64,000 nt of DNA from Streptomyces albidoflavus (lineage in GTDB: Bacteria > Actinomycetota > Actinomycetes > Streptomycetales > Streptomycetaceae). Positions 16,483 through 25,066 of this stretch are shown in pieces; the stretch's first letter is position 1, and each line of letters begins with the position of its first letter. Made by a program: the position numbers and the translations under genes. The stretch covers positions 268,224 through 332,223 of the forward strand of contig NZ_JOII01000003.1 of assembly GCF_000719955.1 (NCBI RefSeq), in the 5' to 3' direction. Under the pieces are notes generated by a model. The model saw only the letters and a program-made list of their open reading frames with translations, was not told where the DNA came from and did not search any database.

Positions 16483-18099
16483 TCAGCCGCGCCGGGGGAG
16501 CAGGCCGTGCAGCGCCTGGCCCGCGGCGCGCTCGGACGCGTCCGGCGCCGCACCCTTCGCCGCGGCAGGCTTCGGCTCCGGCAGCGCGGCACAGGTCGCG
16601 TCCGCCTCGCCGGAGCCGGAGCCGCGCGGCACCGTGCCGTCGGCGAGGTAGCGGGCCAGGTGCCGGTCGAGGCAGGCGTTGCCGCCGAGCGTCACCCCGT
16701 GGTTGCCGCCGCCCTCCTCGACCACCAGTGAGGAGCCGCGCAGCTTGCGGTGGAGCGAGACGGCACCCTCGTACGGGGTGGCCGCGTCGCCGGTCGCCTG
16801 GAGGATCAGGGCCGGGGGGAGCTTGGTGTTGGTCACGTCCGGCGGGGTGAGCGGCGGGACGGGCCAGCTCGCGCACGGCGCGTTGTACCAGGTGTTGTTC
16901 CAGGCCAGGAAGGGTGCCTTCGCGTGCACCCGCCAGGTGTCCGCCCGCCACTGGTTCCACGTCCGGGGCCAGGCGGCGTCCCGGCACTGCACGGCGGTGT
17001 ACACGCTGTACCCGTTGTCGCCGGAGGCGTCGCTCTCGGCCAGCGCCCGGTACGCGGCGACCAGCGGCCCGCTCTCCCCGTCCTTGGCGTACGCCGCGAA
17101 GGCGGTGGCCAGCCGGGGCCAGTACCCGTCGTAGTACCCGCCCGGCAGGAAGGTGTCCTCCAGCTCGGCCGCGCCGACCGTCTTGCCCGCCGGTTCGGCC
17201 GCGACGGCGGCCCGCATCCGCGACCAGGCCCCCTCGACCGTGGCCGGGTCCGCGCCCAGGCCGTAGACCGCGTGGTTCTTCGCCACCCAGGCGAGGAAGG
17301 CACGGTGACGGTCCTCGAACGCGTAGTCCTGGGCGAGGTTGCTGTCGTACCAGACGCCGTCCGGGTCGACCGCCGAGTCCAGCGCGAGTCGCCGCACCCG
17401 CTCCGGGAAGAGCTTGGCGTAGACGGCGCCGAGATAGGTCCCGTACGAGTAGCCGAGGTAGCTGATGCGCGGGGTGCCGAGCGCGGCCCGGATCACGTCG
17501 AGGTCGCGGGCGGCGCTCCGGGTGTCCAGGTACGGCAGCAGATCCCCGTGGCGCTCGCCGCAGGCGGTCGCGAAGGCCGTGGCACGCTCACGGTTGGCGC
17601 GCTGGACGGCCGGGGTCAGCGGCAGCGTGTCGGGGCGTACGGCCGTGAAGTGGCCGGGCCGGCAGTCGAGCGCGGGCTCGCTCCGGCCGACCCCGCGCGG
17701 GTCGAAGCCGATCACGTCGTACCGGCTCGCCACCTCCTTCGGCAACGCCGCCGCCACGTGCCCGGCCAGGCTCAGCCCACTGCCTCCGGGCCCGCCCGGA
17801 TTGACCAGCAGCGGCCCCAGCGAGGACTTCGCGGTGTGCGGCACCCGGCTGAGCGCCAGCGTGATCCGTCGCCCCTCGGGCCTGGCATGGTCGAGCGGAA
17901 CCTTCACCGTGCCGCACTGGAGCGTCGGATACGTCTTGGTCGCGCAATCGCTCCACCGGATCGCGGCGGGGGCGGCCGGTGCTTGCGGTGCCGCCGACGA
18001 CGGCGTGGCCGACGCCCGCGCCACCGCCGAGGGCGCCGTCGGACCGAGCACGGCAACCGAGACGGCGGCACCGCACACCGCCAGGACACGTCTGTTCAC
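16483..18099 (-). CDS. secreted alpha/beta-hydrolase, tripeptidyl aminopeptidase type (S33)
   Basis: Likely extracellular aminopeptidase releasing tripeptides from protein N-termini, 538 residues. A signal peptide (MNRRVLAVCGAAVSVAVLG...) ends near an AxA site at about residue 28. The oxyanion region NPGGPGGSG is at 100-108 and the nucleophile Ser218 in GYSYG. Near the C-terminus are an Asp in TGDAATP and a His in GGGNHGVTLG, in the TAP C-terminal domain. The GTG start has GGAGG six bases upstream. The last 30 residues are an Ala/Lys-rich tail. Confidence 0.9.
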   Translation of the reverse strand: MNRRVLAVCGAAVSVAVLGPTAPSAVARASATPSSAAPQAPAAPAAIRWSDCATKTYPTLQCGTVKVPLDHARPEGRRITLALSRVPHTAKSSLGPLLVNPGGPGGSGLSLAGHVAAALPKEVASRYDVIGFDPRGVGRSEPALDCRPGHFTAVRPDTLPLTPAVQRANRERATAFATACGERHGDLLPYLDTRSAARDLDVIRAALGTPRISYLGYSYGTYLGAVYAKLFPERVRRLALDSAVDPDGVWYDSNLAQDYAFEDRHRAFLAWVAKNHAVYGLGADPATVEGAWSRMRAAVAAEPAGKTVGAAELEDTFLPGGYYDGYWPRLATAFAAYAKDGESGPLVAAYRALAESDASGDNGYSVYTAVQCRDAAWPRTWNQWRADTWRVHAKAPFLAWNNTWYNAPCASWPVPPLTPPDVTNTKLPPALILQATGDAATPYEGAVSLHRKLRGSSLVVEEGGGNHGVTLGGNACLDRHLARYLADGTVPRGSGSGEADATCAALPEPKPAAAKGAAPDASERAAGQALHGLLPRRG

Positions 18100-18240
18100 T
18101 TGGCCTCCAGGCTCCACAACAGGGCACCGCACCCTGCGGCCCCCGCCGCATCGTCCCGGACCCCGATGCCCCGAGTGGGCGATTCGTCCGACAGTCGGCG
18201 TGGTCGGGTGACCTGCCGATGCGCGCGTGCGGGCGCGCGC

Positions 18241-18260
18241 CCGGGGGAGCCGCCCCCCGG
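18241..18260 (-). terminator. hairpin terminator of the radical SAM gene
   Basis: 7-bp arms CCGGGGG/CCCCCGG with a 6-nt loop, eight bases beyond the stop codon. Confidence 0.5.
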
Positions 18261-18268
18261 CCTCCCTC

Positions 18269-19306
18269 TTACAGCAGCGTCAGCTGCTCCGGCTCCGCCG
18301 TCGCCGGCCCCGTCTCCCGCTCCGGCCGTATCCGCCGCGCCGCCCCCGACCGGCCCGGCCCGATGCCGTACTGGCGGGCCAGTTCGTGGACCTGGCCGGT
18401 GATGCGGCGCTGGTAGCTCTTGGGGGCGTAGGCGCCGGAGGCGTAGAGGCGTTCGTAGTGGGGGACCAGGTGGGGGTGGTGTTCGGTGAGCCACTGGAAG
18501 TACCACTCGCGGGCGCCGGGGCGCAGGTGGAGGACGAGCGGGGTGACCGAGGTGGCGCCGGCCTCGGCGATGGCGCGGACGGTCGCGCGGAGCTGGTCGG
18601 GGTGGTCGCCGAGGTAGGGGATGACGGGGGCCATGAGCACGCCGCAGTCGATGCCGCGCTCGGCCAGGGCGCGGATGACGTCCAGGCGGCGTTCGGGGGC
18701 GGGGGTTCCCGGTTCGACGGTGCGCCACAGTTCGCGGTCGGTGAAGCCGACGGAGACCGAGATGCCCACGTCGGTGACGGCGGCGGCCTCGGTGAGCAGG
18801 TCCAGGTCGCGCAGGATCAGCGTGCCCTTGGTCAGGATGCTGAACGGGTTGGCGTGGTCGCGCAGGGCCTCGATGATGCCGGGCATCAGGCGGTAGCGGC
18901 CTTCCGCCCGCTGGTAGCAGTCGACGTTGGTGCCCATCGCGATGTGGCCGCCGCGCCAGCGCGGCCCGCCCAGCTCGCGGCGGAGCAGCTCGGGGGCGTT
19001 GGTCTTGACGACGATCTGCGAGTCGAAGCCGAGCCCCGTGTCGAGGTCGAGGTAGCTGTGGGTCTTGCGGGCGAAGCAGTACACGCAGGCGTGACTGCAT
19101 CCCCGGTACGGGTTGACCGTCCAGGTGAACGGCATCCGTGAGGCGCCCGGGACGCGGTTGACGATCGAACGGGCGCGGATCTCGTGAAAGGTGATCCCCC
19201 GGAACTCGGGGGTGTCGACGGTCCGGGTGACGACGGCGTCGGCTCCGAAGAGCGCGGCGTCGGAGCCCGGGCGGACCGGCTGCTCGGCAAGGTTCTCCCA
19301 GCGCAT
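18269..19306 (-). CDS. Rv2578c-family radical SAM protein
   Basis: A 345-residue radical S-adenosylmethionine protein. The [4Fe-4S] motif is C70-x3-C74-x2-C77 in NPYRGCSHACVYCFAR. SAM-barrel elements follow (MGTNVDCYQRAEGRYRLMPG, FSILTKGTLILRDLDLL). It resembles spore photoproduct lyase-like proteins and the mycobacterial Rv2578c family, whose substrate is unknown to me. The start ATG at 19306 follows AGGAAGA. A LexA-like box lies 32 bases upstream, suggesting induction by DNA damage. Confidence 0.88.
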   Translation of the reverse strand: MRWENLAEQPVRPGSDAALFGADAVVTRTVDTPEFRGITFHEIRARSIVNRVPGASRMPFTWTVNPYRGCSHACVYCFARKTHSYLDLDTGLGFDSQIVVKTNAPELLRRELGGPRWRGGHIAMGTNVDCYQRAEGRYRLMPGIIEALRDHANPFSILTKGTLILRDLDLLTEAAAVTDVGISVSVGFTDRELWRTVEPGTPAPERRLDVIRALAERGIDCGVLMAPVIPYLGDHPDQLRATVRAIAEAGATSVTPLVLHLRPGAREWYFQWLTEHHPHLVPHYERLYASGAYAPKSYQRRITGQVHELARQYGIGPGRSGAARRIRPERETGPATAEPEQLTLL

Positions 19307-19337
19307 GGTCTTCCTCCTGACGTCGTTCGCCACAATA

Positions 19338-19349
19338 GAACATCTGTTC
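19338..19349. promoter_or_regulatory. LexA-like (SOS) box
   Basis: GAACATCTGTTC fits the Gram-positive/actinobacterial SOS-box pattern GAAC-N4-GTTC. It sits 32 bases before the radical SAM start codon in an unusually AT-rich patch. The flanking bases (A on the left, C on the right) differ from the strongest CGAAC/GTTCG form. Confidence 0.6.
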
Positions 19350-19449
19350 CCATGATCGCCGCAGGGTGGCGCGGGCGGGGATTTGAGCGGCCGGGGCCGG
19401 GGTGGTTGGCTTTGCCCGACCCGTAACCCGAGTGCTGGAGGAAGTGGAC

Positions 19450-19893
19450 ATGGCACAGGTCGAGGCCACGACGGAGCGGACGATCGCGGCGAAGCCGGAC
19501 GACGTCTTCGACGCGCTGGCCGACTACAGCGGTACCCGTCGTACGGTCCTTCCCGAGCAGTACAGCGAGTACGAGGTGCGCGAGGGCGGCGACGGCGACG
19601 GCACCCTCGTCCACTGGAAGCTCCAGGCCACCAGCAAGCGGGTGCGGGACTGCCTGCTCGACGTGAAGGAGCCTTCGGAAGGGGAGCTGGTCGAGACCGA
19701 CCGGAACTCCTCGATGGTCACCACCTGGACGGTCACCCCGGCCGGGCAGGGCGGCGCGCGGGTGCAGGTGCGCACCGTCTGGAACGGGGCCGGCGGGATC
19801 GGCGGCTTCTTCGAGCGGACCTTCGCTCCCAAGGGGCTGGCCCGTATCCACGACCAGACGCTCGCCAAGCTCGCCGCCGAGCTGGAGAAGTAG
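19450..19893 (+). CDS. SRPBCC-family (START-like) protein
   Basis: A 147-residue single-domain SRPBCC/polyketide-cyclase-like protein. The pattern is N-terminal VEATTERTIAAKPDDVFDALADY, a beta-rich middle, and a C-terminal long helix (LARIHDQTLAKLAAELEK) that closes a hydrophobic pocket. Ligand unknown; such genes usually encode small-molecule or lipid binders. A GGAGGAAG site precedes the ATG. Single-gene unit ending at a strong hairpin. Confidence 0.85.
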   Translation: MAQVEATTERTIAAKPDDVFDALADYSGTRRTVLPEQYSEYEVREGGDGDGTLVHWKLQATSKRVRDCLLDVKEPSEGELVETDRNSSMVTTWTVTPAGQGGARVQVRTVWNGAGGIGGFFERTFAPKGLARIHDQTLAKLAAELEK

Positions 19894-19902
19894 CCCGGAG
19901 GG

Positions 19903-19928
19903 GGGGCGCCGCCCGCGTGCGGCGCCCC
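19903..19928 (+). terminator. hairpin terminator of the SRPBCC gene
   Basis: 10-bp perfect arms (GGGGCGCCGC and its complement), a 6-nt loop, then TT. It begins 10 bases after the stop codon. Confidence 0.8.
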
Positions 19929-20138
19929 TTGTCCGTCGACTCGGGCGCGCTGTCACCTCACCGGTTCGAGTGGTTTTCGCGGGCGGCGCCCGGTCGCCCG
20001 TAACGCTCCCACCGGCGCGGATGCCCCTTGTGCGGGCCTGCGCGCGTGTCGCCCCTCTTGCCCCGACTTGTGTGCGGGCGCGCAGACTTGGCGCCAGTTG
20101 TCGGCGCAGTCGGCGCGGCGCGACGAGGGGAGAGTGAC

Positions 20139-22697
20139 GTGGGCGGGACGACGCTGGAGCACAGGACGGCCTCGGGGGAGGAACCCTCCGGGCCCCCCGC
20201 GCCCCCCGGCGCCCCGAAGCCCGAGGGGGCGTACACCGCCGACGACGCGCCCACCCTGCCCCTGGCGAACGGCGAAGCGTTTCCCCCCGGCGAGGGCGGT
20301 GGCGACGGCGGCGACGGTGGTCCGGCCGCCCCCGCCACCGGTGACGCGGGGCTCAGCCCCCGCCAGGTGCGGATGGTCTTCGTCGGGCTGATGCTCGCGC
20401 TGCTCCTCGCCGCGCTGGAGCAGATGATCGTGGCCACCGCGCTGCCGAAGATCGTCGGCGAGCTGCACGGCCTCGACAAGATGTCCTGGGCCATCACCGC
20501 CTACCTGCTCACCTCGACCATCTCGCTGCCGGTCTACGGCAAGCTCGGCGACCTCTTCGGCCGCAAGGGCGTCTTCCAGTTCGCCATCGTCGTCTTCATC
20601 GTGGGCTCCGGGCTCGCGGGCTGGTCCCGTTCGATGGACGAACTCATCGCCTTCCGCGCCCTCCAGGGGCTCGGCGCGGGCGGCCTCATGATCGGCGTGC
20701 AGGCGATCATCGCCGACATCGTGCCGCCCAGGGAGCGGGCCCGCTACATGGGGCTGATCGGCGCCGCCTTCGGCCTCGCCTCGGTCGCCGGACCGCTGCT
20801 CGGCGGCTTCTTCACCGACCACATGTCGTGGCGCTGGTGCTTCTACTTCAACGTCCCCTTCGGCCTGGTCACCCTCGCCGTGGTCGCCGTCGTCCTCAAG
20901 CTCCCCAAGCCCGCCACCCGTGGCCGCCTCGACGTGCCCGGCATCCTGCTGCTGGCCACCGCCTCGACCTGCCTGGTGCTGCTGACCAGCTGGGGCGGGA
21001 CGGAGTACGCCTGGGGCTCGGGGACCATCCTCGCGCTCGCCGCCGGAGCCGTCCTGTCGACGGTGCTCTTCCTCGTCGCCGAGCGGTACGCGGCCGAACC
21101 CCTCATCCCGCTGCGGCTCTTCCGCGAGTCGATCTTCAACCTCACCGGCCTGATCGGGGCGGTGGTCGGCATCGCCCTGTTCGGCGCCGCCAGCTACCTG
21201 CCGACCTTCCTCCAGATGGTCGACGGCGCCAGCGCCACCGAGTCCGGCCTGCTGATGCTCCCCATGATGGGCGGCGTCGTCGGCGCCTCGATCCTCTCCG
21301 GCCAGCTCATCAGCAAGACCGGGCGCTACCGCCCGTACCCCATCGCGGGCGGGGTCCTCGCCGCGCTCGGCATGTGGCTGCTCTCCCTGCTGGAGACCGG
21401 CACCTCGCGGCTGCACTACAGCATCTGGATGGCGGTGCTCGGCGCGGGGATCGGCCTGATCATGCCGGTGCTGGTGCTCGCCGTGCAGAACAGCGTCCGC
21501 CCCGCCGACCTCGGCACCGCCACCAGCGCCAACAACTACTTCCGGCAGATCGGCGGCAGCGTCGGCGCCGCCGTCTTCGGCACCCTCTTCGCCCAGCGCC
21601 TCACCGACGCCCTCGCCGACCGGCTGCCCGCCGGGGCGCCCGCCGGGAGCGTCGACGCCGAGGCGATCACCCCGCAGGCGGTGCACGCGATGGCGCCCGC
21701 CCTGCGCGACCCCTACATCCAGGCGTACGCCGACGCCATGCCCCGGATCTTCCTCTACCTCGTGCCGGTCCTCCTCCTGGGCCTGCTGCTCGCCTTCTTC
21801 CTCAAGGAGACCCCCCTCGTGTCCCACGCCGCGTCCCGGCCCGCCTCCGTCCCCGCCGCCGAACCGCACGCCGCACCCGCGCCCGAGGCCGCCGCCCCGC
21901 CCGCTCCGCAGCTGCCCGCCGCCCGGACCGGCCACACCGCCGGAGTCGCGGTCTGCGGCAGCGTCCAGCACTCCGACGGCACCGCCGTGCCGCGCGCCGC
22001 CCTCACCCTCATCGACGTGACCGGCCGCCAGATCGGGCGCGGCGCCAGCGACGGCGAGGGCCGGTACGCGCTCGCCACCCCGGGCAGCGGCAGCTTCGTG
22101 CTGATCGCGGCGGCCGGCGGGCACCAGCCGCAGGCCGTCACCGTCACCGTCGGCGAGCGCCCGGTCGAGCTGGACGTGGTCCTCGGCGGCGCCGGACGCC
22201 TCGCCGGTTCCGTCCTCACCGCCGACGGCCTGCCCGTCCGCGACGCCACGGTCACCCTGACCGACGTACGCGGCGAGGTCGTCGCCTCCACCCGCAGCGG
22301 ACGCGAGGGCGGGTACGTCATCTCCGAGCTGGTCGCCGGGGAGTACACCCTCGCCGCCAGCGCCCACGCCTACCGCCCCACCGCCCTGCCGGTGAGCGTC
22401 CAGGCCTCCCGCGAGACCCGGCAGGACGTGGAGCTGGCCGGGGGAGCGGTGCTGCGCGGCACCGTCCGCGCGGGCGGCGGGCGGCCCGTCGAGGACGCCC
22501 GCGTCACCCTGCTCGACGCCGGGGGCAACGTCGTCGACTCCCAGACCACCTCCGCCGACGGCACCTTCCGCTTCGTCGACCTCTCCTCCGGCGAGTACAC
22601 CGTCATCGCCTCCGGCTACCCGCCGGTCGCCACCGTCCTCCAGGTGGCGGGCGGCGGCCGCACCGAGCGCGACCTGCTCCTCGGCCACGAGGACTGA
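20139..22697 (+). CDS. DHA2-type MFS transporter fused to three carboxypeptidase-regulatory-like domains
   Basis: An 852-residue drug:H+ antiporter-like protein. After a roughly 65-residue Pro/Gly/Ala-rich cytoplasmic tail there are about 14 membrane helices, with the motif [13 protein letters not shown] after helix 2 and [21 protein letters not shown] later. The transporter part ends near residue 575 (FFLKETPL), followed by an Ala/Pro linker. Three beta-sandwich repeats of about 80 residues (about 605-685, 687-768, 770-852) follow, each with the pattern G-V-x-DG-x-P-V-x-x-A-x-V-T-L-x-D and a YxLAxxxxGEY-like end. The GTG start follows GGGGAG. Substrate unknown. Confidence 0.88.
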   Translation: MGGTTLEHRTASGEEPSGPPAPPGAPKPEGAYTADDAPTLPLANGEAFPPGEGGGDGGDGGPAAPATGDAGLSPRQVRMVFVGLMLALLLAALEQMIVATALPKIVGELHGLDKMSWAITAYLLTSTISLPVYGKLGDLFGRKGVFQFAIVVFIVGSGLAGWSRSMDELIAFRALQGLGAGGLMIGVQAIIADIVPPRERARYMGLIGAAFGLASVAGPLLGGFFTDHMSWRWCFYFNVPFGLVTLAVVAVVLKLPKPATRGRLDVPGILLLATASTCLVLLTSWGGTEYAWGSGTILALAAGAVLSTVLFLVAERYAAEPLIPLRLFRESIFNLTGLIGAVVGIALFGAASYLPTFLQMVDGASATESGLLMLPMMGGVVGASILSGQLISKTGRYRPYPIAGGVLAALGMWLLSLLETGTSRLHYSIWMAVLGAGIGLIMPVLVLAVQNSVRPADLGTATSANNYFRQIGGSVGAAVFGTLFAQRLTDALADRLPAGAPAGSVDAEAITPQAVHAMAPALRDPYIQAYADAMPRIFLYLVPVLLLGLLLAFFLKETPLVSHAASRPASVPAAEPHAAPAPEAAAPPAPQLPAARTGHTAGVAVCGSVQHSDGTAVPRAALTLIDVTGRQIGRGASDGEGRYALATPGSGSFVLIAAAGGHQPQAVTVTVGERPVELDVVLGGAGRLAGSVLTADGLPVRDATVTLTDVRGEVVASTRSGREGGYVISELVAGEYTLAASAHAYRPTALPVSVQASRETRQDVELAGGAVLRGTVRAGGGRPVEDARVTLLDAGGNVVDSQTTSADGTFRFVDLSSGEYTVIASGYPPVATVLQVAGGGRTERDLLLGHED

Positions 22698-22712
22698 GCC
22701 ACCGGGCGGCAC

Positions 22713-22738
22713 CGGCCGGGGCGCCCGCGCTCCGGCCG
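22713..22738 (+). terminator. hairpin terminator of the MFS gene
   Basis: 11-bp arms (CGGCCGGGGCG with one G-U pair in its partner) and a 4-nt loop, 15 bases after the stop. Confidence 0.65.
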
Positions 22739-22824
22739 AATCCCCTACCCGCCGCCCTCGCCAAGGCGTACCGTGACCCCGCCGGGCGGAACAAGATCCG
22801 CCCCCGTAGCCGAACGGAGCGGGT

Positions 22825-23658
22825 GTGAAGATCCTGATCAGCGCGGACATGGAGGGCGCCACGGGGGTGACCTGGCCGCACGACGTGCTGCCGGGGCACG
22901 CCCAGTGGGAGCGGTGCCGGTCGATGTTCACCTCCGACGTCCAGGCCGCCGTCCTCGGTTTCTTCGACGGGGGCGCCGACGAGGTGCTGATCAACGAGGC
23001 GCACTGGACGATGCGCAACCTCTTCCTGGAACGCCTCGACCCGCGCGCCCAGATGCTCACCGGCCGCCACAAGAGCCTCAGCATGGTGGAGGGCGTCCAG
23101 CACGGCGACGTCGACGGCATCGCCTTCCTCGGCTACCACGCGGGCGCCGGCATGCCGGGCGTCCTCGCCCACACCTACCTCGCCAACTCCCTCACCGGTG
23201 TCTGGCTCGACGGCGTCCGCGCCAGCGAGGGCCTGCTCAACGCGCACGTCGTCGCCGAGTACGGCGTGCCCGTCGTCCTGGTCACCGGCGACGACGTGGC
23301 CTGCGAGGACTCCAAGGGGTACGCGCCGGAGGCCGAGCGGGTCGCGGTCAAGGACCACGTCTCGCGGTACGCGGCCGTCTGCCGCACGCCCGAGCGGACC
23401 GCCGCCGACATCCGCACCGCCGCCCGCGACGCCACCCGCCTCGCCGTCCGCCACGAGCCGGTGCAGGCCGGGCCGCACACCGTGGACCTGGAGTTCGACG
23501 CCGCCCACCTGGCGGCAGCCGTCACCGTCGTCCCGGGTGTCGCCCTGACAGGGGACCTCCGCGCCAGCTACACCAGCGAGACCATGTACGAAGCCATCCG
23601 GACGTTCAAGGCCGTCACCACGGTCGCCCAGAACGCCGTGGAGGAGACCTATGGCTGA
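22825..23658 (+). CDS. M55-family D-aminopeptidase (DppA-like)
   Basis: Zinc D-aminopeptidase, 277 residues, expected to release D-amino acids such as D-Ala from peptides. Aligning by eye to Bacillus DppA, the zinc ligands are present as D8 and E10 (ISADMEG), H60 (NEAH), H105 (GYHAG) and E135. The probable nucleophile is H116. It starts with GTG after GGAGCGG. Its last eight bases overlap the start of the M20 peptidase gene, so the two are translationally coupled. This points to degradation of peptidoglycan-derived or D-amino-acid peptides. Confidence 0.9.
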   Translation: MKILISADMEGATGVTWPHDVLPGHAQWERCRSMFTSDVQAAVLGFFDGGADEVLINEAHWTMRNLFLERLDPRAQMLTGRHKSLSMVEGVQHGDVDGIAFLGYHAGAGMPGVLAHTYLANSLTGVWLDGVRASEGLLNAHVVAEYGVPVVLVTGDDVACEDSKGYAPEAERVAVKDHVSRYAAVCRTPERTAADIRTAARDATRLAVRHEPVQAGPHTVDLEFDAAHLAAAVTVVPGVALTGDLRASYTSETMYEAIRTFKAVTTVAQNAVEETYG

Positions 23659-25003
23659 GCAGCCCGCCCCCACGACCACCACCAGCGGCGTCGACGCCGC
23701 AGCCCTGGAGGAGGTGGTCACCTACACCTCCGAGCTGATCCGCATCGACACCACCAACCGGGGCGGCGGCGACTGCCGCGAACGCCCGGCCGCCGAGTAC
23801 GCCGCCGAGCGGCTCGCCGCAGCCGGACTCGACCCGGTGATCCTGGAGCGCACCCCCGGCCGGGGCAACGTCGTCGCCCGCATCGCCGGCAGCGACCCCT
23901 CCGCCGACGCCCTCCTCGTCCACGGCCACCTCGACGTGGTCCCCGCGCAGGCCGAGGAGTGGACCAAGCATCCCTTCTCCGGCGAGGTCGAGGACGGCGT
24001 GGTCTGGGGACGCGGCGCCGTCGACATGAAGAACATGGACGCGATGATCCTCGCGCTGGCCCGCTCCTGGGCCCGCACCGGCGTCCGCCCCCGCCGCGAC
24101 CTCGTCATCGCCTTCACCGCCGACGAGGAGGCCAGCGCCGAGGACGGCTCGGACTTCCTCGCCGACCGGCACGCCGCGCTCTTCGAGGGCTGTACCGAGG
24201 GCATCAGCGAGTCCGGCGCCTTCACCTTCCACGACGGCGCGGGCCGCGAGATCTACCCCATCGCGGCCGGCGAACGCGGCACCGGCTGGCTGGAGCTGAC
24301 CGCACGCGGTCGCGCCGGCCACGGCTCCAAGGTCAACCGCTCCAACGCGGTCACCCGCCTCGCCGCCGCCGTCGACCGCATCGGCCACCACGAGTGGCCG
24401 GTCCGCCTCTCCCCGACGGTCCAGGCCGCCCTCACCGAACTCGCCGCCCTCTACGGCATCGAGGCCGACCCGGCCGCCGAGGGCTTCGACGTGGACGTGC
24501 TGCTCGCCAAGCTCGGCCCGGCCGCCTCCCTGGTCGAGGCGACCGTCCGCAACAGCTCCAACCCGACGATGCTGAACGCCGGTTACAAGGTCAACGTCAT
24601 CCCCGGCGAGGCCACCGCCATGATCGACGGCCGGTTCGTGCCGGGCGGCGAGGACGAGTTCCGGACCACCCTGGACGAGCTGACCGGGCCCGACGTCGAC
24701 TGGCGGTTCCACCACCGCGAGACGGCGCTGACCGCGCCGGTGGACTCGCCGACCTTCACCCTGATGCGCGAGGCCGTCGAGGAGTTCGCCCCGGGCGCCC
24801 GCGCCGTGCCTTACTGCATGTCCGGCGGCACCGACGCCAAGCAGTTCTCCCGCCTCGGCATCACCGGCTACGGCTTCTCCCCGCTGAAGCTGCCGCCCGG
24901 CTTCGACTACCAGGCGCTCTTCCACGGCGTGGACGAGCGCGTGCCCGTCGAGGCCCTGCACTTCGGTGTCCGCGTACTCGACCGGTTCCTGCGCAGCGCC
25001 TGA
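23651..25003 (+). CDS. M20-family metallopeptidase
   Basis: Cytoplasmic dizinc exopeptidase or amidohydrolase, 450 residues. Metal ligands are visible at H93 (HGHLD, with catalytic D95), D125 (RGAVDMK), E159/E160 (ADEEAS) and the C-terminal region (SGGTDAK, LFHGVDE). The central lid domain starts at about residue 215. It belongs to the ArgE/DapE/peptidase-T-like group; the substrate is not determined. It overlaps the M55 gene by eight bases and probably acts on the peptide remainder. Confidence 0.9.
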   Translation: MAEQPAPTTTTSGVDAAALEEVVTYTSELIRIDTTNRGGGDCRERPAAEYAAERLAAAGLDPVILERTPGRGNVVARIAGSDPSADALLVHGHLDVVPAQAEEWTKHPFSGEVEDGVVWGRGAVDMKNMDAMILALARSWARTGVRPRRDLVIAFTADEEASAEDGSDFLADRHAALFEGCTEGISESGAFTFHDGAGREIYPIAAGERGTGWLELTARGRAGHGSKVNRSNAVTRLAAAVDRIGHHEWPVRLSPTVQAALTELAALYGIEADPAAEGFDVDVLLAKLGPAASLVEATVRNSSNPTMLNAGYKVNVIPGEATAMIDGRFVPGGEDEFRTTLDELTGPDVDWRFHHRETALTAPVDSPTFTLMREAVEEFAPGARAVPYCMSGGTDAKQFSRLGITGYGFSPLKLPPGFDYQALFHGVDERVPVEALHFGVRVLDRFLRSA

Positions 25004-25008
25004 CCCCG

Positions 25009-25038
25009 GGCCCGCCCCGCGACGGAGCGGGGCGGGCC
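25009..25038 (+). terminator. hairpin between the M20 and S9 peptidase genes
   Basis: 11-bp perfect arms (GGCCCGCCCCG and its complement) with an 8-nt loop directly after the M20 stop. It may terminate or attenuate transcription into the S9 gene, whose ribosome site begins ten bases later. Confidence 0.55.
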
Positions 25039-25066
25039 GCCGCCGAACGAGGAGTTGGAAGACCCC

